64,000 nucleotides of DNA, taken from assembly GCA_033439685.1 (NCBI GenBank), contig JAUEDM010000002.1, forward strand, positions 2,480,001 through 2,544,000, read 5' to 3'. Shown one piece after another: positions 55,166 through 64,000 of this stretch. The translations under genes were made by a program, and so were the position numbers. The notes below the pieces were generated by a model. It was given only the letters and a program-made list of their open reading frames with translations. It did not search any database and was not told where the DNA came from. The stretch comes from Apodospora peruviana (taxonomy: Eukaryota; Ascomycota; Sordariomycetes; Sordariales; Lasiosphaeriaceae). Positions within the stretch are counted from its first letter, which is position 1; the number at the start of each line of letters is the position of its first letter.

Positions 55166-57928
55166 ATGGCCTCCTCTGAAATCATCTCCCAAACCCTCTC
55201 CTCCATAACCTCCATCAAGCTCGCGCAGCTACGCAAACAGTCGGCGGCGTACGAGTCCAAGAAACACGCGCTCGTCGAGGACATCGCCTCGGAGACCGAT
55301 ACCCGCAAACGGACCAAATCTTTGCTGCTTGGTAACACCCTATCCTCCACCGCCACCTCTTCCTCCGACCCCAGAAACAACATCATCTCCCCAGAGAATT
55401 TGTCTCGGTTCGTCCAGCAGGCAGAATGGGACCCTTCGGTGAGCGAAGCGTATCTCCACGACTACGAAGAGACGCTCCGAAACGAGCTGGACGCCCAAAG
55501 TAATCGGTACCGTTTTGCCGGCCTGTACGGGCGCTTGGTTGAGGAGTGGATTACTACTTCTGGCAGCAGCAAGCCGGAAAAAGATGGATTTGTAAGCGTT
55601 GGACGACAGGAAATGCACGAGCAGCGCGCGACCTGGGAGGAATATGTGTTTCACGGCAAGCAAACCGACCCAGTTTCCATTAAAGGGTATCTGGATGGTG
55701 TTTTTGGGTTTGTTGAGGAGAAAGAGGAGAGCGGAAAGGATGTGAGGCAGGCTGTCGATATGCTGCGAAAGAACATGGCCGAGTTTCAGAGACAGTGGGA
55801 AGACCAGAGAGATCATTTCTCGGAACAGGTTCTTGAGATGTGTATAAGGGGTATACTGCGGAGCGATCTGCTGAATGACGAGAAGCGCGCGACGATGAGG
55901 GATTTCCTTGGCAACAAAGTGGTCTTGTCGGAGATTGCGGATGTGCTGAACATGCGCATGGCGACGAGAAGAGACGAATGGTCTTGGGGCGAGCCGCTCG
56001 TGGTCGAGCAGCGCCGCAATCTGAATGGTCGGTACCGGTTTTATTTGGACGAGGATCTGTTGCAGACGCTGTTTGTGTATTACATTGGGCGCAGGTGGGC
56101 GGTCAAATTGAGGGAGGAGTTGGTTTTGCTGGCTAGGGGGGAGGGTTTTGGTGGTGGTGGTCGTCCTGCTAGTACTGTTTATGCTTTTAATGGTGTGTGG
56201 AAGGCGGATACGGAGCCGATTTCGAAGGAGGATGCAAGGAGGAGGAGGTTTTTTCTTGCTGGGGAGGATGGGCCACGGGGATTTGGCCCTAGAGGAGGGA
56301 GGGGAGGGAGAGGTGGGCGCGGTGGAAGAGGTGGCAGAGGAGGAAGAGGAGGAAGCAGGACGGTTTACGACAACAGAAAGGAGCATTTCGAGGAAACCAT
56401 CCTGCTTGACCAGCTGCCTACCTCGATGGGCGAGGTCAGAGCCGGGTACGACAAAGACCCCCAGGAACAAGACACGCGCGAATCCCACGTCGACGTCACC
56501 CAGCAACTGCTCCACCGCATTGAGACCGAGATTCTCTTGCAGACCAAACTCGGCAAGGAAATCACCGTCATACGGTCCGACTACAAATGGTTCGGCCCGT
56601 CGATCCCGCACTCGAGCATCTTTGCCGTGCTGAGCTACTTTGGCGTCAACTTTGACTGGCTCGACTTCTTCAGGAGAGTGCTCGAGGCGCCGCTCAAGTT
56701 CAGGGAGGATCCCGCCGACGCGCCTGTCCGGTCCAGAAAACGGGGCACGCCGCTCAGCACGCCCGTTGCTGACTTTTTCGGCGAGTCGTTGCTGTTCTGT
56801 CTGGACTTTGCCGTGAACCAAAAGGCCGACGGCGCGCGCCTGTACCGCCTCCACGACGACATGTGGCTGTTTGGCAGCGCCGAGAGCTGCGTGAGGGCGT
56901 GGCAGGTCGTCAGCGAGTTCACCGAGATGATGGGACTGGAGTTCAACCTGGACAAAACCGGTTCTGTACGCATCAGTCCTCCAGGCACAGGCACATCTAC
57001 GAGTGATAATGATGGTCTCCTGCTGCCAAAAGGAGACGTTGCATGGGGTTTTTTGAAGCTCTGCCCACAGTCGGGCAGGTTCCTGCTCAACGAGGCAGAA
57101 ATCGCAAAGCACATCACGGAACTCGACCGCCAGCTGGCCGCGTGCAAGTCCGTACTCGACTGGGTGCAGGCGTGGAATTTGTATGGTGTCCGCTTCTTCG
57201 CGCGTAACTTTGGCCAGCCAGCCAACTGCTTCTCGCGGCAGCACGTCGACGACATGCTCGAGACATTCCGCCGCATCCAGGCTCAGCTGTTCCCCAACCA
57301 TCCCGGGGGAGTGGGTGAGTATCTCAAGGAAATGATCGCCGAGCGGTTTGACGTGACGGATATTCCGGACGGCTATCTCTATTTCCCAGCTGAGCTCGGC
57401 GGGCTAGGGTTGCGGAATCCCTTCATATCTCTCCTGCTGGTCCGCGACCAGATCTCAAAAGACCCGGTGGAAGAGATTATTGTGGATTTTTTGGTTCGGG
57501 AGGAGGCTGCGTACCGGCTGGCCAAGGACCGGTTTGAAAGTCCTGACGCAGACGGGCAGCGGGTTTGGGAGGGGAGGTTTATGCCGAGAAGGGCGCCCGA
57601 GTTTGACGATTTGAGGGATGAGCCGTTTATGAGCTTTGATGAGTACGTGCGTTACCGCGAGCGGACGTCACTAGAGATGGGCTGGGCGCACGAGAGGCTG
57701 ATGGACCAACCGGCGGTCAAGGAAGTCGAGCCGGCTGGGCTGGTGGAGGTGGCCATGGACAAGGAGTGGGACTGGAGGTTGTTGAGCAGCTACGACAGGT
57801 GGGTGGTGCAGCTGTTTCATGCAGATATGATTAGGAGGTTTGGCGGTTTGAGTGTTGTTGATAAGGGGCTGTTGCCGATGGGGCTGATGGGCATGTTGAG
57901 GGAGAGTCGGTTTCGGTGGCAGGGTTGA
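55166..57928 (+). CDS. Cellular reverse-transcriptase-like protein (rvt-type), intronless
   Basis: A single exon encodes 920 residues. The N-terminal 330 residues are helical and charged (for example LAQLRKQSAAYESKKHALVE). The polymerase-like core follows: SDYKWFGPSIPHSSIFAVLS, whose Asp (residue 472) sits where motif A expects one; RKRGTPLSTPVADFFGESLL, resembling motif B; and LYRLHDDMWLFGS with the Asp pair at 564-565, as in motif C. MGLEFNLDKTGSVRIS resembles motif D. Between about 372 and 397 an RGG-rich tract lies in an inserted loop. The architecture agrees with the rvt family of domesticated, non-mobile reverse transcriptases described from Neurospora and other eukaryotes, which have a long loop before the catalytic Asp. 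No transposon partner gene, LTR or terminal repeat flanks it. The biological role is unknown. Assignment to rvt is my inference; an RT-like fold is more certain. Confidence 0.8.
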   Translation: MASSEIISQTLSSITSIKLAQLRKQSAAYESKKHALVEDIASETDTRKRTKSLLLGNTLSSTATSSSDPRNNIISPENLSRFVQQAEWDPSVSEAYLHDYEETLRNELDAQSNRYRFAGLYGRLVEEWITTSGSSKPEKDGFVSVGRQEMHEQRATWEEYVFHGKQTDPVSIKGYLDGVFGFVEEKEESGKDVRQAVDMLRKNMAEFQRQWEDQRDHFSEQVLEMCIRGILRSDLLNDEKRATMRDFLGNKVVLSEIADVLNMRMATRRDEWSWGEPLVVEQRRNLNGRYRFYLDEDLLQTLFVYYIGRRWAVKLREELVLLARGEGFGGGGRPASTVYAFNGVWKADTEPISKEDARRRRFFLAGEDGPRGFGPRGGRGGRGGRGGRGGRGGRGGSRTVYDNRKEHFEETILLDQLPTSMGEVRAGYDKDPQEQDTRESHVDVTQQLLHRIETEILLQTKLGKEITVIRSDYKWFGPSIPHSSIFAVLSYFGVNFDWLDFFRRVLEAPLKFREDPADAPVRSRKRGTPLSTPVADFFGESLLFCLDFAVNQKADGARLYRLHDDMWLFGSAESCVRAWQVVSEFTEMMGLEFNLDKTGSVRISPPGTGTSTSDNDGLLLPKGDVAWGFLKLCPQSGRFLLNEAEIAKHITELDRQLAACKSVLDWVQAWNLYGVRFFARNFGQPANCFSRQHVDDMLETFRRIQAQLFPNHPGGVGEYLKEMIAERFDVTDIPDGYLYFPAELGGLGLRNPFISLLLVRDQISKDPVEEIIVDFLVREEAAYRLAKDRFESPDADGQRVWEGRFMPRRAPEFDDLRDEPFMSFDEYVRYRERTSLEMGWAHERLMDQPAVKEVEPAGLVEVAMDKEWDWRLLSSYDRWVVQLFHADMIRRFGGLSVVDKGLLPMGLMGMLRESRFRWQG

Positions 57929-58093
57929 TCAGCTATACATGGGGGTAAAGTTGGTGGGAAGGGAAAAGGGGAATAATAGGGGTTTCGGACTTGAGTAAAC
58001 AGTAGATCAGGTAGACAGGCTACCTAGGTAATCTCACACATGTCAGTATCTAACCCCGTCTCTCAGCATACACATCCCACTCCATCACCAGCT

Positions 58094-58639
58094 TCATACA
58101 GCAACACCAGCGGATGAACACGTCCAAACAACCCCCTCCTCCACCCTCCCAATCAGGCTCCCCAACCAGTCCCCACAAGCGCGCACCTGAAGAAGCAACA
58201 TCATCCCTCCTCCACCACTTCCTTTCGTCCCAGGAAACGCCGTAATGGCCGCCGCAAACGCGGCCAAATCCTCCCTCGGCAGACGCAGGTAGCACTCCCT
58301 TTCGCGAACGAGGAGGATATCCAACATGGTAGCCACGCCGGTGTCGCCCAGGAACTGCCGCAGGGCCGAGGTGCAGTACGATCGTATCTGTAGGGCGTCT
58401 AAAGGGTCTTCTTCTTCGAGTTGATCTGATAAGTGACCACCTGTTGAGGAGGAGGAGAGGTGGACGTAAGCGAATGGTGGGGATCTGATGGTGCAGGTTT
58501 TGAGTTCGCGGACCGCCGCGCTTGGCTTCTTTTTTGTGGGTTTGTCGGCTTTCTGAGCATGTTCTGATTCTTGGGTTGTGGTTGTTTTTGTCATTTTGTC
58601 GGTGATGACTTGGTCGTCTATGTCCATTTGGTCTGTCAT
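58094..58639 (-). CDS. POP8: POP8-like subunit of RNase P/MRP
   Basis: A single exon of 181 residues. After a charged N-terminal 50 residues comes the Pop8-like domain: IRSPPFAYVHLSSSS, LDALQIRSYCTSALRQFLGD, TGVATMLDILLVRERECYLR and LPREDLAAFAAAITAF, ending with LQVRACGDWLGSLIGRV. Pop8 is one of the small protein subunits shared by RNase P (tRNA 5' processing) and RNase MRP (rRNA processing) in the nucleus and nucleolus. The ATG at 58639 opens the frame. It converges with the reverse-transcriptase-like gene with only 165 bp between the stop codons, so their 3' UTRs probably overlap. Confidence 0.72.
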   Translation of the reverse strand: MTDQMDIDDQVITDKMTKTTTTQESEHAQKADKPTKKKPSAAVRELKTCTIRSPPFAYVHLSSSSTGGHLSDQLEEEDPLDALQIRSYCTSALRQFLGDTGVATMLDILLVRERECYLRLPREDLAAFAAAITAFPGTKGSGGGGMMLLLQVRACGDWLGSLIGRVEEGVVWTCSSAGVAV

Positions 58640-59375
58640 TGTTCACAGCTGGTGTGTGTTGGTCTTCAGCGGGTTGAGGCACTCAATTCTGTTTGAGTGA
58701 TGTTAAGGTGGTGCGATAAATCGACGACGTGATGAGTGAGTTCGGGATGTTTTTTATGTGGAAATTATCCCGAGCTATGATATGAGACTGAGCGGTAGAA
58801 AGGGCTGTGGTGTTTTGGCAGCCGCTGGTGAGTTTTCTGTGGATTTTGCACCGTCTACTGCTTCTCGAGCCGAAAGCAACAAGATAAGATAGTATGGTAG
58901 AGAATTAGTTATAAAGCTTTATCAAATGAATGAAATGTTCGTGAAATCGGGTTGCTCAATCATGAACCAATCTCTCTCATCAATGTTTCGTCTACAAAAA
59001 CACATACGCTCGGTATAAGTCCAATCCGTGATATCAACGTGGGAGTGGATATGCATTTATCAAAAGTAACAGTCCCGGTTTAAAGCATAAAAGCTTGACA
59101 CTCTCGGTCTCGGCCTGGAGTGCCCCACGGCAGTGACCACCTCACTGAGACTGTAAGTCAGGGATATACCTTCCCTACCTCATATCAGGTCAGTAATTCA
59201 ACATTCGGCAACAACATCTTTCTCACACACGCTTTAGAAACCATGAAACCAAACATGGCCTCCCCCAAATAACATGTAAATTCACATCAACATTCACCAC
59301 CCCTTCAACCATTTTTGGGCGAGCAGTGAGTGGACGCCGGAGCGAACGATTGCCATTACCATCCTCAAAAATACA
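58640..59375. promoter_or_regulatory. Divergent spacer between POP8-like gene and membrane-protein gene
   Basis: 736 bp hold both promoters. The centre (58860-59060) is AT-rich; no specific site can be named. Confidence 0.45.
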
Positions 59376-60348
59376 ATGGACGCCGCCCTCCCCAGCATCA
59401 ACACAACCATTGACAGCAGCAGCAAACCCAACGACACTATCAGAGGCAGTGGCGGCGGCGGTGGTATCAACCTCTATAGCGCCGTTAGAGACGGCGTCCA
59501 CCTCGCCCTGCCAATCCTGGCCTCAACCTGGTCCCTCATCTCGACCACAACCTCACACCTATGGATCCTCACAAAAGGGAGCAGTAATTGCCTCTTCCAA
59601 ATAATCGCCTGGCCGCTTGTCAAGTTCCTCTCCCAGCTAATCGCCTGGCCGCTTGTCAAAGTCTACAACCTTTTGTCGTTAATAATGTCGCCGGCCATCT
59701 ACATGTTCCAGTTCCTTACTGTCCCACTGTTTTGGCCCGTCCGATTGCTTGAGCTGTTGGAGGTTAGTCCCCTATTTACCAAACACATCCTTTGCATAAC
59801 GCTCGACTGACAATCATCATACCTACCTAGCCTCTATATATATTCGTATGTCCACCAACCCCCCCTCCAAAAATTATATCTAATGATACCTTATAAAGTT
59901 CGGAGTAGCAGTCTGCCTAGGCATTGGGGCAGGCGCCCTCGTCTACGGCATGCTAACAATCCTCGGCATCGCCCCCCACAAACTCTTTGCCGCCAGCAAC
60001 AGTAGTACGGAAGAAGACTTGGACCTCTACCGCACTAATAACACCGCAGCAACAGCCACTCCACAAACAGGTGGTGGTGGTGGTAGCAGACGCTCATCGT
60101 TCGACACCAGCCTCGACGACTTCGCCGCACGCAACAGCAAAAGTACCAGCCTGTTGGACGCCTCCGATTTTTACGCCTGGCAGGAACAGGTACCCCCGGC
60201 AGAATCGATTCTGCTTAGACTCGGCACAGGTGGAGGAGGCGAAAGTGGTAGCGCCAGCGGCAGTGGCGGCGGTCTCAAGCAGAGGAGGTTACCGCCGGGT
60301 ATGTTGATCAGCTCGACCATTCACGAGGAGGAGGACGATTCTCTTTAG
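59376..60348 (+). CDS. Conserved membrane protein of unknown function, with a 15-nt micro-exon
   Basis: Three exons (59376-59762, 59831-59845, 59899-60348) give 283 residues. Donors GTTAGT and GTATGT and acceptors CCTAG and AAAG are good, and all phases are zero. The micro-exon adds PLYIF, completing a membrane helix. The N-terminal 30 residues are polar; then come hydrophobic stretches HLALPILASTWSLIS, LIMSPAIYMFQFLTVPLFW and LYIFFGVAVCLGIGAGALVY. The last 120 residues are polar, Gly/Ser-rich with EEDLDLYR, SRRSSFDTSLDDFA and DFYAWQEQVPPAESILLRLG, ending IHEEEDDSL. Probably two to four membrane helices with both polar ends on one side. I know similar short membrane proteins in filamentous ascomycetes but no function. 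Confidence 0.7.
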
Positions 60349-60868
60349 TTAACTGAGCGTTCTGTTGTAGAAGTGAGACTACCTTAACTGGAATACCTGG
60401 ATCAACTTCGTGTTATAGCGAAGCAAGGGTTTCAGATCATAGTTAAATAAACCCCGGGGAAACTCGTTCTTTGAAAGCCATGGTTCTAATTCCTAGCTGC
60501 CGACCTGAAAACCTAGGGGATGTTCCAATCGTCGAACAATGCCGCTAAAATTACAAATAATACTCTCAAGTACAGACGCACGCACGTACACATACGGCCC
60601 CCCGTATCAGGGGCTTGCCAAGGCCCTCATGCGCCAAAGATATACCCGTCTTCCTTACCCGGGGAGTAGATACTCACTTGCGAAATATATGTCTTTAGTA
60701 CTGTCCATGCCACAGTAGAAAACGCCCCGCCATACCAGTGCCAAACTCCTCGTTCTCCATAAAAGCCACCACCATTGACCTCACCTGCCGTCCCCCGTAT
60801 CAAGAGATAACGTAGGTAAGCACGTTGACCAGTCTTGTCCCAACCGTCATCAAAACGAAGACCTCGTG
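60349..60868. other. Spacer, no gene seen
   Basis: Non-coding DNA between convergent gene ends; no repeat or RNA gene was noticed. Confidence 0.5.
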
Positions 60869-60870
60869 AT

Positions 60871-61073
60871 CCACCGCCAATACATATCCCGCTCCTGGTC
60901 CCAGTTCCTGTCCAGGATAGGCTGGTACCTTTCCCGGATCGGCGACCAACTGCAACTGTCTAGCCCTGCTCGCACGCGCTCTATCATCATAGATGGTCCA
61001 GGGCCGCGTCTCCTGTCGACCCAATAATAGCGCCAATAGTCCTGATCTTCACCCCGCCGCCAATCGTTCCTTT
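60871..61073. repeat. Decayed second copy of the BUR1 3' end
   Basis: This stretch aligns over its whole length with 61091-61272, the 3' coding end of BUR1. Shared blocks include ATACATATCCCGCTCC, CACGCGCTCT, TCATCATAG, GCCGCGTCTCC-like and GATCTTCAC-CCGCCGCC. An 18-nt length difference and many substitutions separate the copies. It lies beyond the BUR1 stop codon, so it is not translated in the predicted gene. Confidence 0.85.
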
Positions 61074-61090
61074 GAGCCGTCGCAGCTGTT

Positions 61091-63024
61091 CTACCGCCGA
61101 TACATATCCCGCTCCCGATCACGATCCCTATCCCTGATCGGGGCCGGGCTCCGACTTCTCGTCCTGCTTGCACGCGCTCTGTCATCATAGTCCGGCCCCG
61201 GTCCGCGTCTCCGGTCGCTCCAATCATGACGTCTATCGTCCCTATCTTCACGCCGCCGCCATTCGTCCCTTCTTGGGGCATCACGGTCGTAGCTGGGTAT
61301 GTAAGTATCAACATCCGGGCGACCTACGCTGCCTCCAGCGGGGCCGCCACGAGGCGGTCCTCTGGCTGGTGGCCGGTCTCTATCCGCGTATCTGTCCGAG
61401 TGGTCACCTGCGCCGTCCCATCCATTAACATGATCGACAACAGGCGGAGGAGGCCGCGGTGGCAGTCCCGGCGGGAGGTTCCTATCTCTATGCCAAGCTG
61501 GTACTCGCTCTCCAGAGGGTGGCGGGCCACGGCGAGGAGGGGGTTGATTTCTTCCGCCGCCATTAACGCCGTTTCTACCGCCGTAGCTGTCTCCGGTGTG
61601 GAATCCGCTGTTCGGTCCGTTGTTAGGGTCCAAAGCACCACGGCCTACCGTGCCCCCTTTGGGCGCCGGTGGTAGATTGGCTCTCCGATCGTGGAATTTG
61701 CGCCTATCAAACTCGTGACTTTCTTCGAACGATGGAATATCGCCGGGCGCCGCTGGGTATGGTGCACTTCTAAAGTAAGGGTGCTGAAGAGCATCGATCG
61801 CATTGATTCGCGAGTTCCAGTCCAGCTTGAGCAGCTCTTTGAGCAGTGATACCGCGCCGGACCCGTACTCTCTGAATCGTTGCGACAGATTTCCCGGTCG
61901 TGCTCGGGACTTGAGGGCTTCCGCACCAGGTAATTGTTTCCAACCGGGCATTGTTTCGTCGGTCGGCGTCCCGCAGAGATCAAAAATAATCTCCAGTTGG
62001 TGTATATCGCTCTCACCGGCAAGAATAGGTTTGCCAACGAGCATCTCTCCAAAAACGCACCTAACAGTTGAGTTAGCAACCCAAACCAAAGACTGGCTGG
62101 CGATGGGGAGGTCTTACCCAACGCCCCACATGTCTATGGCAGTGGTGTATCGCTTGAGATGCATCAGAAGCTCTGGAGGCCTGTACCAGCGGGTGACCAC
62201 GAGACTGGTATACTCCCGCTTGGCCTCACAGCCTCCTTTTCCGGGTTTTGGCGTCTCTCCTTCATAGTGTCTCGCAAGACCAAAGTCGGCAATCTGCAAA
62301 ATACCTTTGTTGTTAATCAAGAGATTCGCCGCCTTCATATCTCTATGCAGAATGTGATTTTCGTGTAAGTATTTAAGACCTTCAAGCAGTTGTAGTAGAT
62401 AGCATTTAATCTGGGGCTCGGTGAAGTGGACTGAGGGATTGTCCAGTAAACCTGACAGGTCGTGGTCCATGTACGGCGTGACCATATACATGATAGGTCT
62501 CTTTCGCTTGTCGGCTGGATGGAGGTTAGCAAAAGTTGCTCGCATGGCATACTGCAGATTGACTTGCTTTTTCCTGGAGGCGGGTGTTCGACAGCCATGT
62601 TTTCTAAACGCAGGACGTTCTTGTGCGAAAGAAGCTTGAGCAACTTGATCTCTCGGAGGGCAGTGATCGGAAACTGGAGCGTGGTCAGAATGATCGGAAT
62701 CACGGCGAGCCAGGGCAGCTGCACTCACGCCATCCTTTTCGTTGTGCATGATGATCTTCTTCAGTGCCACGAGCGCGCCCGTTCGCTTTGATCTCGCGCG
62801 GTGAACCTCTCTGATGGAAAAGTTAGGACCAGTATCGCTATAACAGCCGCGTAGAATATGCAGACATGGACTTACCCAAAGGTACCCTCGCCAAGCTTGC
62901 CCAAGACCTCATAGTCGGCGATGCGCGAGCAACCGACGAAGCTCGCTTTCGGCCGCTGATGGGCTATGGCGAAAGAGCGCGGAGAAAGCGCACCGCCGAC
63001 TTCGCGTGAGCTGTCGAAGCTCAT
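61091..63024 (-). CDS. BUR1: Cyclin-dependent kinase BUR1 (CDK9-like)
   Basis: Exons on the minus strand are 62876-63024, 62729-62810, a third beginning near 62676, a fourth ending at 62118, and 61091-62060. Bur1 with cyclin Bur2 phosphorylates Spt5 and the RNA polymerase II tail during elongation. Visible hallmarks are YEVLGKLGEGTFGEVHRARS (Gly loop), GALVALKKIIMHNEKDG (ATP Lys), PITALREIKLLKLLSHKN, ILHRDMKAANLLINN, IADFGLARHYE and REYTSLVVTRWYRPPELLM. The C-terminal 190 residues are Pro/Arg/Asp-rich, ending with RDRDRDRERDMYRR. One intron between VEHPPP and DKRKRPIMYM is odd: the only split I find that keeps the frame removes 38 nt (GTATGC...CCAG with a CTAAC branch site), shorter than the others. 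The tail is duplicated downstream. Confidence 0.92.
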
Positions 63025-63662
63025 GATTGTAGCGTTAAACGGGCTAGGATCGGACGCTGTCTAGTTCGATATGCGCGACGCCGTGAATGGACGGACACCC
63101 GACTGTCGATGACGGTCGATTCGCGGTGAAAAAAAGAATGTGAAGTTGGAGGGAGAGATTTTGCACCCCTCATCCAGGGATGGCCAGCGTCATGGCTTGG
63201 CAGTCTTTTTGTTGTCGGGGGATTCCAGCGTTATTTGAGAGGGAAGGAAACACCAGAATTGAACCTTTTCAGCAGAACAATGGTTCCGTTTGGTGAAGGT
63301 CAATGAATGGAAAGTTGGAAGGCGACCGAGTTCACACGTGCTACGTACGGCACTTGCCGTGCCGCGTTCCTTTAATTGAGGCACGAACCAGCGCCTCAGA
63401 GGGAGGTCATATGAACTAAATGCCTCAATTATCAGGCCCAAACCAAGTCACTCCCGCGACACTAGCCCACCGCAGCTCTGCCAAGCTCGGCCGCTGTATT
63501 CCGTATTCATCCTCTTGAACTCCCGTCCGTCACTCGTATCTCGATCAATCCGCAACATCCAATTGCGCCGACCACCTCCGATTGACTGCGAAGGGTATGC
63601 CTCCATCCTTACCCCTCTCCTACGACTAATCCACTGACGATCTACGACGGCAGACGGGCACA
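63025..63662. promoter_or_regulatory. Divergent promoter region of BUR1 and the complex I subunit gene
   Basis: 638 bp between two start codons. It contains a GGCACTTGCCGTGCC-type inverted repeat near 63349-63363 that could form a hairpin or bind a dimer. No TATA box is evident. Confidence 0.45.
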
Positions 63663-63924
63663 ATGGCTGGACTTAATCCCCACGTTCCGCGCATTTACAG
63701 GGTCGCCGCCACTGGCCTCGGCGCAAGCATGTGGTTCTTTGTATGTCCAGACACGGGAAACGCTTGTTTTTATTATGTGGTGGCTGGCTAATCAATCAAA
63801 TAGTTGATGTACCGCGCGAAGAAAGATGGTACGAACCCCGAATGACGACTGGACACCCCAGACACTAACCTCGAGGTTGACAGGTCCGGTCCTCCTCGGC
63901 TGGAAGCACCCTTGGGATCACTGA
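63663..63924 (+). CDS. Small complex I accessory subunit (about 6 kDa, NDUFB2-like)
   Basis: Three exons (63663-63740, 63804-63828, 63884-63924) join exactly to 47 residues. The protein starts MAGLNPHVPRIYRVAATGLG, has one short membrane helix (ASMWFFLMYRAKKDG) and ends GPVLLGWKHPWDH. From memory, near-identical short proteins in filamentous fungi are annotated as a 6-7 kDa accessory subunit of mitochondrial NADH:ubiquinone oxidoreductase, and plants have a comparable NDUFB2-like protein ending in a similar GW.HPW motif. The single helix and basic matrix-side residues fit the inner membrane. The 25-nt middle exon is supported by phase and by the complete, stop-terminated product. Family naming is less certain than the gene structure. 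Confidence 0.75.
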
Positions 63925-64000
63925 ACATCGGGCACTGGGCATTTGCTGCGACGGCAGCTTCAACAGAAAATCAAAATAAACACAATTGCATCATCAAGGC

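Noticed and set aside
55340..57301. 653-codon open frame on the minus strand opposite the reverse-transcriptase-like gene
   Set aside because: It starts at a non-ATG codon and has no recognisable domain; the plus strand carries the conserved motifs. The length reflects codon bias.
60850..61314. 154-codon minus-strand frame running through both copies of the BUR1 tail
   Set aside because: Wrong frame for BUR1 in the first copy; it exists only because the duplicated DNA is Arg/Gly-codon rich. Kept as a repeat, not a gene.

Overview
The window is nuclear DNA of a filamentous ascomycete, most likely a sordariomycete (Sordariales or close). The evidence is short GT-AG introns of roughly 40-100 nt, moderately GC-rich coding DNA, long gene-poor spacers, and single-copy fungal genes with typical Pezizomycotina architecture: a class III type chitin synthase, OPY2, BUR1, TEN1, a GH115 glucuronidase and a cellular reverse-transcriptase-like gene. 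There is no operon structure. Many real genes are split into short exons, so I rebuilt them from splice signals, reading frame and protein-family knowledge.

Left part (1-20 kb). After 3.5 kb of spacer comes a small conserved gene of unknown function (3487-3991). It is followed by TEN1 of the telomere-capping CST complex (5037-5640, minus) and the ESCRT-III subunit SNF7 (6401-7330). After a 3.2-kb spacer lies a giant gene (10532-20001) for a low-complexity Glu/Pro/Ala/Val protein of about 3,110 residues. It carries several perfect tandem repeats and has a basic His/Ser/Arg-rich C-terminus resembling fungal 'involucrin repeat' proteins.

Middle part (20-41 kb). This holds an intron-containing tRNA-Thr(CGU), a Gly-rich ORF without a visible start codon, and a mitochondrial ABHD11/IMO32-type alpha/beta hydrolase. 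It also holds a secreted GH115 alpha-glucuronidase, SRP72, a DUF2264 protein, a broken indoleamine 2,3-dioxygenase-like gene (frameshift plus nonsense codon), a PLP-dependent serine/threonine ammonia-lyase or racemase, and mitochondrial ketol-acid reductoisomerase.

Right part (41-64 kb). This holds UBC12 (NEDD8 E2), a class III type chitin synthase whose intron carries telomere-like repeats, and a 5.4-kb spacer. It continues with the membrane anchor OPY2, an intronless 920-residue reverse-transcriptase-like protein with an RGG tract, a POP8-like RNase P/MRP subunit, and a membrane protein with a 15-nt micro-exon. Last come the kinase BUR1, whose 3' end is duplicated as a decayed copy just downstream, and, divergently, a 47-residue complex I subunit.

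Most genes are unrelated housekeeping functions. The items most worth following up are the reverse-transcriptase-like gene, the giant repeat protein with its two possible starts, the dioxygenase pseudogene and the duplicated BUR1 tail.
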